Assembly (NCBI GenBank): GCA_963576735.1
Contig: OY755174.1
Coordinates: forward strand, 8,060,001-8,124,000
Direction of reading: 5' to 3'
Source of the DNA: Bedellia somnulentella
Taxonomy: Eukaryota > Arthropoda > Insecta > Lepidoptera > Bedelliidae
DNA: 64,000 bases
The position numbers were made by a program, and so were the translations under genes. This document shows, piece by piece, positions 45,741 through 55,530 of the stretch. The notes under the pieces were generated by a model. The model did not search any database and was not told the DNA's origin. It saw only the letters and a list, made by a program, of their open reading frames with translations. The first letter of the stretch is position 1, and every line of letters begins with the position of its first letter.

Positions 45741-46862
45741 CCCTTAGTTTTGTACATACAAAATCGAAACATTAACAAATTTAGCTGTGTAGTGTCGGCA
45801 TAGAATAGCACTACCCCATCTCTTCCCGTGGGTGTTTCGTAGGGGTCGACTAAGTGAACAGGTTTATTCCATCTTCGCCCTTACACCAATCCAAGGTCTG
45901 CCGTGCCGAGGGATGCGTGGCCAGGGGTGAGCCTGATCTCTAGCGTGCTACCGCCCCGGAGCTTGGTGCACTCCGGGTACTAAATAACCTTACCTAGTCA
46001 AGCGGGGCTCTGGCTAGGCGCAAAGTTTATTTCCCTTGCTTTTCGTGGGGTCCAAATGTGTTTCGGAACAAAAACTAAACACGATGGCGGCGATGTGGCT
46101 CGCCACCTATCATGTCTTGGTTCCTCCCCGCTGGACCCGCTTTGGTACAATGAATGTGTGTGAAGGGATGCATGAAAAATTTGATGAGGTATATTTGATT
46201 ATAGAAGAAAGAAACCTAGATTTTCAGTGTGTAAATGAAACGAAGCGCAAGGAAAAAGAGGTTTCACAACTTGACCCATTTATAGCCATCTTGTCGGGAG
46301 TTGCCGAGAGTGACAGAGCTTGCCAAGGAGTGGGACTTCTAATATCTGAAAGGATGGCTAAGTGTATGAAAGAGTATGCATGTGTGAGTCCAAGGCTCCT
46401 ATGGATAAAGGTGAAGGTAGGGCTGGTCCGGATGCGCATAACATGTCCAAATCACTATCCGAGAGGGAGGAGTTTTGGAATTTGTAAGACGATGTTGAGA
46501 AAGGGTGTGATCAGAATGAGAGAATTGTTATGTTAGGAGATTTTAATGGTTGGGTTGGGGTGTCACGCAACGGTTGTGAAAGAGTTTTAGGAAAGTTTAG
46601 TGATAAAAGAGTGAACGAGAATGGGGAGAAAGTGATTGATGTATGTTTGGGGAGGAATATTTGGAAAAGCTAAGAGCAAAGGTTGTTAACACTAGAGTCT
46701 ATAGGGGCATTAACGTTGGCACAGATCACTTCCTCGTGATATCACGATTGAGGGGACTGTGCACGCGTTGGCGTCACAGGGCCAAAGTGTCAACAACTGA
46801 ATTTGCGAGAATAAAATTGAAGACATTGGAAGAAGATGAAAATATTAGAGATGAATACATGG

Positions 46863-47249
46863 TATTAACCACCACGGAACAACCGTGATAGCCCAGTGGG
46901 TAGAACACTCGGTTATCGTGCAAACGACTAGTGTTCAAATCCTGGGTCGGGCTTACACCAATTTGTCTTTTCCAAAGACATATGTGTGGTTAATTTATCA
47001 TGGTTGTTAACGGTGAGGGAAAACATCGTGAGGAAACCCACATGGCTGAGTTGTACTTAGTCATGTGACAGTGTATTCGTACAAAACGGCGATAGGCCTG
47101 CCCCCTATCACGTGAGTACACTGTCCATGCAAAACGTGGGTACTCTGAACACCAGGTGACAAAGTCACGTGATGTTCAGAAGTATTAGTACCTCTGCCAA
47201 CCCCTTCGGGGATATTCGGCGTGAACGTTTATGTTATGTTATGTTATGC
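46863..47249 (+). mobile_element. SINE-A, full length, nested in the LINE, 8-bp TSD
   Basis: ATACATGG at 46855-46862 and 47250-47257 flanks 387 bp. The tRNA-like head has box A TAGCCCAGTGGG (46889-46900) and box B GTTCAAATC (46933-46941). Body: GGTTGTTAACGGTGAGGG, GATAGGCCTGCCCCCTATCA, AACACCAGGTGACAAAGTCA. End: CTCTGCCAACCCCTTCGGGG, CGGCGTGAACG, TTATG repeats. It is the reference copy for the family and is younger than the LINE it splits. Confidence 0.93.
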
Positions 47250-49191
47250 ATACATGGAGAAATTGGAGGAGAGACTACGTTGCGTGGAGCTGTAGGATGA
47301 ATTGGAAATAGAAAAAGCATGGGATATGCTCAAATCGTCAATGGTTGAATGTGCGACGGAAGTGTGTGGATTGAGTAAGAGGACAAATAGACTACCAACA
47401 AATTGGTAGGATAAAGATATAAATGAGGCAGTTGGAGATAAGAAGAAAGTTTGGTTAGATTTACTAGCGATTAAAGCTAATAAACGAATGGATGCGAGTG
47501 TAACTGACGATGTAGTGCAGAAAAGTGAAGATGAATATAAGAGCGTTAAGAATGAGTTAAAGAAGAAAATAGAAAAGAAAAAGCAAGATTTGCAAGAGTG
47601 GTGTGAGAGGAAACTTTCTGATAATTTCCCGAATAACCAAAAGTTATTCTAGAAATATATCTGGAAAGAAAAGTGAGTTTCCCAAAACACGACAGTGAAT
47701 GTAGTGAGAGATGAACAGGGTGAATTGGCGACGGATGAAAGTAGCATAAGACGAGTATGGAAGAATTATTTTGAGGGACTCTTTGAAAAAGAGGATTCAC
47801 CTATTTCTTCGCCAATTGGCAGTAATATCGACTGGAATGAGGCAATGGGTGACAGTTGTGACAGTGAGATTAGTATGCAAGAAGTAATGAAAGCATTGAA
47901 AAGTATGAAAGTAGGGAAAGCGGCAGGGAATGATAGGATAAGTATCGAAATGCTGAGGGCTGGTAAAGGGTTGGTGGCTTCCTGGCTGTACTTCCTTTTT
48001 CAAAAGTGCTAGTCGAGTGGTAAAGTACCACGAGGTAATTGTGCCCTTATATAAAGGAAAAGGGTCACACCAGGAAGCTAAAAACTACCGCGGAATCAGC
48101 CTGCTCAGTGTTGTCGGTAAATTGTATGCAAAGGTATTGATTGAAAGAGTGGTGAATGAAACAGATGACAAAATTTGGGATATGCAAGCAGGATTTAGAA
48201 AGGGAATGAGATGTATGGATCAAATCTTTTCTTTAAGGAGCATCACTGAAAAGTTCTTAGCCAAGAACCGAAAGGTGTATTGCTCCTTCATAGATTTAGG
48301 GAAGGCGTATGATAGGGTAGTAAAGAAGTATTTGTGGGAGGTGTTATTCAAGTTCCGTTTGGGGAGCCAACTTATACGTGCATTGGTATCACTCTATGAG
48401 GATTCTAGTGCTTGTGTAAGAATAAACGAGGAAAACACAGACTGGTTCGGTATATCTAGGGGTGCCCGACAGGGTTGTGTAGCTTCTCCGTGGCTCTTCA
48501 ATTTGTTCATGGATGACTGTCTGATAGAGTTACGTGAAAGTGATTATGGACTAAGAATGGGTGGATTCATCATCAAGTGTTACTTGCATCGTCGGTTTAA
48601 GAGTTGTGAGAGATGATGAATATTGCATGTGCGTCGTTTGAAAGAAAAGGAATGAGAGTGAATGTAGATAAAACCAAAACCATGGTTTTTGAGAGAGAGG
48701 AGAATATGACTGAATGCGTGATTGAGTTCAATGGTAAGAAAGTGGAACAAGTGAAAGAGTTCGTATATCTGGGAAGTTTGTTCACTAGGGATGGAAAGTG
48801 TGATGAAGACATTGAAAGAAGAGTAAAAAAGAGTAAAGCGGTAAATGGAGCACTGGATAGTCTCATGTCTAGTCAATCGGTGTCCGAAAAGGCCCGAATG
48901 GCTGTGCATGATGCTGTCCTCGTTCCTACGCTTATGTATGGCAGTGAGTGAATGTTGGGTGTGGCAGAAGAAGCATGAAAGCAGAGTGAATGCAGTAGAA
49001 ATGAGGTCCCTCAGAAGAGTTTGTAATGTGAGGTTATGTGATTGTGTGAGAAATGACGTGATTCGTGAAAGATGTGGTGTAAAAGATGATATTGTAAGAA
49101 AGATAGAAAAAGGAATGTTGAGATGGTTTGGGCATATAGAGAGGATGGATGACAGTAAATTGGTAAAAGAGATCTGTAGAGCCAATGTGGA

Positions 49192-49226
49192 AGGTAATGT
49201 TAGTAGGTCCTCTACTAACATTACCT
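49192..49226. repeat. Perfect 15-bp inverted repeat created within the LINE
   Basis: AGGTAATGTTAGTAG (49192-49206), a 5-bp loop, and CTACTAACATTACCT (49212-49226). Other copies read GGTAATGTTAGTAGAGGACG here without the inverted arm. Confidence 0.9.
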
Positions 49227-49444
49227 CGGAGGACACATTTGGATCAAATAGAATATGTACTCAAAAAGGCAGGTGTCTGAAGTACGAAGAATAAAAGAGC
49301 ATGTATGAAAAGATTGATGGATGTGAATGAAGCTGGAGAGGTTTGCCAGGATCGTATAAAGTGGCGATCGATAGTCTCTGCCTACCCCAATGGGAACTAA
49401 CGGCGCGGCGTGAGAATATGTATTTACGTATGTTACAAATTTAT

Positions 49445-49988
49445 AAAAAAATGGTATTATACCACGCTGAATCATATGAAAATGTTTACCAAAACATTAG
49501 TTCTCCGGCACATACTTAATCCGCAAATATCGAAAATTATTACCGTGCTCATAAAACCAATATGTTACGCGCATTTCAAAGACAAACATAAATTGAAAAT
49601 AGAGTTTTATGTGACATTTCAAATTTTCTCATACGAATAAAGCGCATTTAAACACACCAACACTCGTTGTCTTTCGCAATCCCCAATGACGAATTGTTCA
49701 ATAAAAGCCGAATAAAGCACCTCCTCGCGTCTTTATTGCCACAGAAGACTTGATACTGCATGCAGCTGGTGTATAAGAATTATTACCAACATTTCCCGTG
49801 ACGTTCCTTACACTACTCGGTAATTAAAATACGTTGACTGTGTTAGTTTTGATACTACAATGTACAAGTAATTGCATTGCAAGTTACAGTCAAGTAAATT
49901 GAGCTTAGAGGAAAATAGTTCTTTCAACTTTTTGAGCTTGGCTTTGATACTCGTTTCTGAAAGAATAATATGTATATATAAATCATTC
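49445..49988. other. AT-rich DNA, no recognised feature
   Basis: Only unremarkable short frames (49410-49640 plus, 49808-49990 minus) occur. Confidence 0.4.
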
Positions 49989-49989
49989 A

Positions 49990-50165
49990 TTCATAGCTAT
50001 ATATTTCTAAAGGGGTAGCCAGAGCGTCGGAATGAGAAATAAGTCAACACTTTCAGAACCAAAATGGGCATAAAAACGTAGTAAAAGTGTTGGTGCTGGG
50101 TTTAAAATCGCCCAACGATAACTTTAAAATTCTAAGTCACTCCTTAAGACATCTTTCGCAATTGC
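49990..50165 (-). mobile_element. SINE-B, old copy
   Basis: TTCTAAAGGGGTAGCCAGAG, AAGTGTTGGTGCTGGGTTTA and AAATCGCCCAACGATAACTT follow SINE-B in reverse; diverged, head missing. Confidence 0.6.
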
Positions 50166-51197
50166 GGAAGTAATCGTGGGCGGAAATATAGTAAGTAATG
50201 AAATAAAATGTATTGATGATTAATTGATTATTATATACTTGGTAACGAGTAAATATACTTACATACGAGTTAGTACAATGACACCATAAAACACTCTATC
50301 CCCTAACTTGGTTAATACCTGTATTAAACGGTTATAGTGATGATTGGATCACATAATTGGCCAAGACCTCGTTTTTAAAACATACCCTTTTTATATTTTA
50401 AATCGATTGAAGATATCAAACTTAACAACTTTGCCTATGGAATGCTTATCTAAAATATTGTAATTTTCAAAATAATTAATACATAAAAAGTGTCGTATCT
50501 AGATCAAACTGAGAAAGTATAGTGAGGTTCTTTTATCAATTTGTAACCGGAATACAGTCTTTTTCTATCTCGAAAGTTTCAACTCTCTCTCTCAAAAATT
50601 CGTCAAATGTTAAATGCTCCAAACTTTTATTGCTAAACAATAATTTTATTGAAATTAAACGTTATTCAATGAGTGATTAAGTCGCGCTAAGTGTGTAAGT
50701 AACAGGCGGCACTAGGAACCAGCTACCCAGCAGTGTCCTGCGAATAATGTTGGGAACCTAGCTGAGGTACTTTGCCTTTTTGTTGCCATTATTTGATACA
50801 TTTGCAACACAACTTATATTTAACTTAGGTTTTGACTCGGGGTTCAACCGACATTCCTGTATATTATGTAGGTTGTGAGTTTATATCATCTTAAATTTAT
50901 TTAACAAATAGTTAGCTTGAATTGTATTTTTAAATTTGCCGCGCCTTCACACTGTACTTTTAAGTCTACATTAATTGATTTTATTTGATTCATATATTGA
51001 TCTGAAGAGCAAGGTTGTTCTTATATGTGAAAGAATTAATACGTGGAAAGTCATTAAGTAATACTTACAAATTATGTATATTTCGTAGGACGAAGACGAT
51101 AAATCTGCAACGATAGAATCACTTAAATTTATTATAAAGCTAATTATTAACAAGTACCCTAAAACCACAAACAAAAGGAGTTTTTGAGAATACCCTG
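50166..51197. other. AT-rich DNA, no recognised feature
   Basis: AGGCGGCACTAGGAACCAGC (50704) is a small G+C patch of unknown meaning. No gene was seen. Confidence 0.4.
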
Positions 51198-51262
51198 TTG
51201 TTCAGGAGTATTAGTACCCTTACCAATCCCTTCGAGGATACGCAACGTAAACTTTTTTGTTT
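51198..51262 (+). repeat. SINE-A 3' fragment, decayed
   Basis: GTTGTTCAGGAGTATTAGTA, CCAATCCCTTCGAGGATACG and CAACGTAAAC match the last 60 nt of SINE-A. Confidence 0.6.
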
Positions 51263-51267
51263 TTCTT

Positions 51268-51360
51268 ACATACATATACTCACGGCTATAAATCCCTTAG
51301 TAGTGTAGCCAGAGCTTTTCTTAAGATCTCTTCATTTCAACTTTCCGAGTTTTAACCCAG
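51268..51360 (-). repeat. SINE-B 3' fragment
   Basis: TTACATACATATACTCACGG and CTATAAATCCCTTAGTAGTG then GTAGCCAGAGCTTTTCTTAA: the reversed SINE-B tail half. Confidence 0.7.
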
Positions 51361-51883
51361 ATTATGTTTTTCTATCCTATTACCGCTATGTACAAATTCA
51401 GTATCTAACTCGGCCTTGTAAGTTTTCTTACAATGTCTCGGGATAAATATATTGGTATAACATCAAACTAAAATTATATGATGGAATTATCAGAATAAAT
51501 CGAAACTCCACAAATTCGATTTAAATTGTTCCTGGCTCAAACAATTTTAAACGAATATCAGCAGGTAAACTTTGAAATGTTTGTTCGACAATAATAAAGA
51601 CATTTAGTTAAGGAATGCGCTATCACGATGTTCTACAATACGTGATTTAATGTCGTACTTTTCGTCATAAATCATGCTTGAAGAAATTCAAATTAAGATA
51701 AAGTCTCCTTTGTGAAACATTCCTGTCAAAATGAGCTTACGTCGTAATTGTATGTAAATTTTGTATAGTTGGCGAAAAAAACTTATTTCACAGGGCAGTA
51801 ACCGATAAAATTATGAAGCATGATTTTCTTTTGAAACATTTAAAAGCATTACTTTTTTTTAACGCATTTTTTGTAGGCGTAAT
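51361..51883. other. AT-rich DNA, no recognised feature
   Basis: Nothing recognisable. Confidence 0.4.
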
Positions 51884-51980
51884 CTGTGTGTGTCGGATTA
51901 TAATAGCACTAACTTGTTCTATTAGCGTGTGTCGTAAGCGACTTAGAGTTTTGGCTTTATTAAAATTACTTTTGGAAGCC
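51884..51980 (+). repeat. SINE-B head fragment joined to a reversed-order piece
   Basis: GTGTGTCGGATTATAATAGC, GTGTGTCGTAAGCGACTTAG and AGTTTTGGCTTTATTAAA follow the SINE-B head, then break into CTTTTGGAAGCC. Confidence 0.5.
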
Positions 51981-51997
51981 TGAACCTGTATTTTACA

Positions 51998-52251
51998 TAC
52001 ATACATACATATACTCACGGCTATAAATCCCTAAAAGGGGTAGCCAGAGCTGTGGAATTAGAAATTCCTCAGCCACTTTTGAAAAGTTGCATGGGGAAGA
52101 GATGGTAAAATAAAGGTTGTTGGTGATGGGTCTCCAACCGCATCGCCCAAAATCCCTTAATAGCCCCAATACCGTTAGACGCCTCTTACGTACACCCACC
52201 GGAAGAAATGGGGTAGTGCTATTCTAAGCCGACACTACACAGCTTCTTTAG
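51998..52251 (-). mobile_element. SINE-B, full length, 12-bp TSD
   Basis: CTGTATTTTACA at 51986-51997 and 52252-52263 bounds the copy. On the minus strand the head begins GCTGTGTAGTGTCGGC, as in the full-length LINE, preceded by 8 extra nt. The core, hairpin and tail are intact. This is the best-delimited SINE-B in the window. Confidence 0.95.
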
Positions 52252-52263
52252 CTGTATTTTACA

Positions 52264-52345
52264 ATCAACAACAATTCCAAAGCTGAAGCTCTAACTATCC
52301 TTTCTTGGGAGTTATAGCCACGAGTATGTGTATGTATGTGTAAGT
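52264..52345 (+). repeat. SINE-B 3' fragment
   Basis: GCTGAAGCTCTAACTATCC, TTGGGAGTTATAGCCACGAG and TATGTGTATGTATGTG match the last 70 nt. Confidence 0.6.
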
Positions 52346-52424
52346 GTAAGAGTTATTAATTAAAATGTTTGTGTGAAGTTGTTATTTTATCGTTTTACAT
52401 TTTAATTTACTTGGTTTAGGACTG

Positions 52425-52500
52425 ACTCAGGATTTGAATTCACGTCTCCTGTTTGAAGAGCATTTGTGTTCCCATAATCAAGGTATATCTATTTATAGAA
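52425..52500 (-). repeat. Possible SINE-A head fragment
   Basis: GACTGACTCAGGATTTGAAT followed by TCACG loosely matches the reversed box-B region of SINE-A. The surroundings (52346-52857) are otherwise featureless. Confidence 0.3.
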
Positions 52501-52857
52501 TGTGATAAGCTCATAGGCCTTAGAGATCTCAATCGAGTGCGGTTTGCAGAAACCTCACTTGATTAATAAAAACATAGTAAAGGTCGTATAGACTTGCATA
52601 ATTTGATTTCTTTACTGTAAGACACAAAATGTAAGAGCACTTAAAACTAGAACGATGTAAAACACACACATGAAAACCCTGACTTACTATAAAATACGGT
52701 CTTAAAATTGCGTTAAAGAAACGGCTTTGTTGTATATCAGTCAACGTCCACACGCCATTTAATTATGTTGTAATTTATTACTTTCCATAATTTACTAGCG
52801 TCCCGTACACAACATCACCGAATACTTTCTTCCACATCGACAACGTGGAAAATAAAG

Positions 52858-53080
52858 TACATACATACTAAAATCACGGGTTTAAATCCCTAGAAGGAGT
52901 AGTCAGATCTTCAGACCAAAAAACTCCTCAGCCACTTTTGGAAAAGTTAAGGGGAGAAAGGACGTAAAATAAAGGATGTTGGTGATGGGTCTCCAACCGC
53001 ATCGCCCAAAAATCACTAAAAAGTCCCAATACTCTTAGTCGCCACATACGTACATCTACTGGAAGAAATGGGGTAGTGCA
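52858..53080 (-). mobile_element. SINE-B, diverged
   Basis: CATACATACTAAAATCACGG through GATGGGTCTCCAACCGCATC to ACTGGAAGAAATGGGGTAGT is SINE-B in reverse. The final head nucleotides are replaced. Confidence 0.85.
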
Positions 53081-53454
53081 AATATCGATTCTAAACAGGT
53101 AAAGTCTGTAAAAATAAAATGGAAGGATAATCAATGAATATGAGATTTTATATGCTGATCAACGAATTGTTTTCACAGGAAGCCGTGGGAAGATAGGCAT
53201 CTTTACAAAAGGCACTTGCCCAGAAATGGGAAATTTGTTCGTTTTTTTTTCTTGTAATTTTTAATTGATATTGTATTTTAATATCGCTCATCTGATTTGA
53301 ACAATATGTTGTACTTTCTTCAATTGGATAATCCATGAGACGCATAAAGTTTAGATGTATTTTCTAACACTGCTTATTTTAATTAACATTTAAAAATAGG
53401 TTCGGAATAAGCCTTGGGTTGGCCATAAGCCGCAATCATTTTGTTTTATAAATC

Positions 53455-53725
53455 ATACAAACATATATATACTCACGGCTATATATCCCTTAACAAGGTA
53501 GCCAGAGCTTTGAAATGATTCCTTAGCCACTTTTGGACGTTGATTGGGGAAAGGATGGTAATAATAAATGTTTTTGGTAACGGGTCTCCAACCGCATCGC
53601 CCAAAAACCACTTAAAAACCCCTATGCCCTTAGTCGCCTCTTACGATCATCCACGGGTAGAAAGGGGTAGTGTTATTCTAAGCCGACACTATACGGCAAT
53701 CTAAGCCGACACTACACGGCAATTA
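53455..53725 (-). mobile_element. SINE-B with tandemly duplicated 5' terminus
   Basis: A complete reversed SINE-B. Its last 23 bp (CTAAGCCGACACTATACGGC and AAT, 53678-53700) are repeated at 53701-53723 with one change. The 53081-53454 stretch before it shows nothing. Confidence 0.88.
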
Positions 53726-53750
53726 TTTTTTATGAACCAATTATTTCAAT

Positions 53751-53801
53751 AGTCTCTGCCTACCCCAATGGGAACTAATGGCGTGAGTATATATATGTAT
53801 G
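53751..53801 (+). mobile_element. 51-bp RTE LINE insertion with 10-bp TSD
   Basis: TTATTTCAAT at 53741-53750 and 53802-53811 flanks only AGTCTCTGCCTACCCCAATG, GGAACTAATGGCGTGAG and a short TATG tail. It is a complete but extremely 5'-truncated retrotransposition product. Confidence 0.85.
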
Positions 53802-54072
53802 TTATTTCAATAACACTATATAACACGTTATAAATCGGGTCATACGCCAAACATTACGCAACACGTTCAAGCAAATTCTGAAATATCCCGTCGACATCAA
53901 CATGAATACATCATGAGGCCATTTTAGCAGTAACAAGGTCTGTTTCGTATCTGCAAGGTGTAATTTCACCGCAGGGAGAGGCAGTGGGCGGCAGAGAGGT
54001 TAGTGGCAGGCCAGCCAGCTGTAAATTGTCGAGCCGTATTATAACTTTAGCTGTCGCAACATTTTCAATGTG

Positions 54073-54361
54073 AAACGGCCTATGAAAACTAAATCAGAGG
54101 TGTATTTTAGTCACTTTTCTCTGGACAAGCTTTTAATAGTGGTATTGTTTAGTTTTTGCTTGGAATATCACTAAACCATTTCTTCGGGTAGTGTAGTACG
54201 CGGTGACTAAAGGTATTGGGGCTTTATTAGCGTTAGTTAGACAACTAACACTTATACTCGTTAAAACTTTTATTCTAACTTAATAATGCCACTATTAAAA
54301 GATTGTCCTCATAAAGATGACTAAAATATGACTCCTCGGATTTAGTTTTCATAGGCCGTTT
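54073..54361. mobile_element. Fold-back element carrying a SINE-B head in its loop
   Basis: Both ends, read inward, begin AAACGGCCTATGAAAACTAA and continue through TATTTTAGTCA to CTTTTAATAGTGG(T/C)ATT, giving arms of about 90 bp with small indels. The loop (about 54165-54256) is a SINE-B head (ACCATTTCTTCGGGTAGTGT, GTGACTAAAGGTATTGGGGC). SINE-B core sequence (ACCCATCACCAACACACCTT) resumes just outside the right arm at about 54378. No TSD was identified. Confidence 0.65.
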
Positions 54362-54854
54362 CTCCTACCCGCTTTAGATACCCATCACCAACACACCTTT
54401 GTTTGACAATATTTTTACCACTTAACTATCTAAATTGGTTTCTATGAAATGGCGAACCATACTCATGAGACAAGGAACAATAATAAACAAGTTAGGTAAA
54501 TTTTAAGTTAAAGTCAACTTCTGTTTGATGTTCCCAAATCGAACGTGTGTCAATAATGCCAATATATTTTTAATACATTTACTTGCACACAATTTTCATA
54601 CATCATCTTTGTAAGGTTCGTAGAAGTTTAACGTTAACAAATATATTAAGTTATATCTTTCCAAAATCATGCCAACACCAACATTAAGTTTTAGTTCAAA
54701 AATAATGCTTCAAAACGGTTATATTTATTCATGTTTCAAACAAATACAACATTATAATATCTATCTAAACTTGATTAAGGCTAACTAAAACTGCCTATAT
54801 TGATATGTTTTATTTATATATTTGACTATGACTGATTGTAAAATACTTACTTGC

Positions 54855-54895
54855 TTATACTCACGCCCGTTGTTCCCATTTTAAATAGTTGCGAT
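54855..54895 (-). repeat. RTE LINE tail fragment
   Basis: TATACTCACGCCCGTTGTTC then CCATTTTAAATAG matches the reversed LINE tail. The remaining DNA to 55370 shows nothing. Confidence 0.5.
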
Positions 54896-55374
54896 GAAAT
54901 TAAATAGACTTATACCAGCCGTTCTTAAATAATCAAAGATAGAAAGACATTTGTTTTGTTAACCTTGTTTATTAGTTTCCTTAATCAGCTAACTTCATCT
55001 TTAGTAAGGGACAAATAATTTCTCATAACCAATACAGTGTGAAAGATGTCCCCGCACAGCGAAGGTTCATTACGAGTAGATCATTAGTCTAAAATACAAT
55101 GCATTTGGAAAAGGAAATGTTTCCAAACACAATAAAAAGAACTTCCCTGGTTAGACATGAAAACGTGGAAACAAAAACGAGAACAACTCTAATGGATTTA
55201 CAAGTGAAATGAAACTTCACAATAGCTGTCAAACAGCTGGAATGTTTGCGGAGACAATTAATTAATTACATTTCACGCTTATTCTTTTGAATATATTTTT
55301 TTATTCAATGTTTGAGGTCTAATCTGATCTAAAACTTGATGCCCCAGATATATATTTCATATATATTACACACA

Positions 55375-55387
55375 CATAAGGAGTACC

Positions 55388-55419
<32 letters not shown>

Positions 55420-55530
55420 GGTACTCCTTATATATGTATATATATATATATGTATATATATAAATCGCGAAAGACATCTTGCGTCCTTCCAAACTACCAC
55501 CCTGTGGCGTCCACTGAATGCAGTAAGATT
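55375..55530 (+). repeat. Repeat E, copy 1, with AT-rich palindrome
   Basis: ATAAGGAGTACCTATATA is followed by a TA run and its inverse TATAGGTACTCCTTAT, then a second TA run and AAAGACATCTTGCGTCCTTC. The same order occurs inverted at 60200-60345. Frames of repeated YIYIYI residues here are microsatellite artefacts. Confidence 0.6.

Larger units (their letters stand above)
46084..49300 (+). pseudogene. RTE endonuclease/reverse transcriptase, broken
   Basis: The single RTE polyprotein cuts target DNA (APE-type endonuclease) and reverse-transcribes its RNA onto the nick. A likely start ATGGCGGCG lies at 46084. Endonuclease motifs visible: VNETKRK, GDFNGWVG (near 46538, in another frame after a frameshift) and GTDHFLVISRLRG (about 46720). 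About 100 bp are missing near 46650. Reverse transcriptase motifs: NYRGISLLSVVGKLYAKVL, QAGFRKGMRCMDQIF, the first catalytic Asp in SFIDLGKAYDRV (about 48290) and ARQGCVASPWLFNLF. The YADD box expected near 48570 is replaced by a frameshifted tract without the two aspartates. In-frame stops (for example at 47294 and 47407) add to the damage. Not functional. Confidence 0.88.
45784..49434 (+). mobile_element. RTE-clade LINE, full length, defective, 9-bp TSD
   Basis: ACAAATTTA at 45775-45783 and 49435-49443 bounds the insertion. Its first 75 nt (GCTGTGTAGTGTCGGC, then TAGAATAGCACTACCCCAT) are the same as the SINE-B head. They are followed by a G+C-rich leader (TGCCGTGCCGAGGGATGCGT, TACCGCCCCGGAGCTTGGTG), an endonuclease and a reverse transcriptase. 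Without the SINE-A at 46863-47249 the length is about 3.25 kb, normal for RTE. The 3' end holds CTCTGCCTACCCCAATGGGA and GGCGTGAGAATATGTAT, with a GGCGC duplication. Confidence 0.93.

Noticed and set aside
45784..45860. HDV-like self-cleaving ribozyme at the LINE/SINE-B 5' end
   Set aside because: Such ribozymes occur at some LINE 5' ends, but I could not pair the first 7 nt with a downstream strand to form P1 or build the double pseudoknot.
48580..49236. 218-aa minus-strand ORF
   Set aside because: Antisense of the LINE; the plus strand carries the recognised protein motifs.
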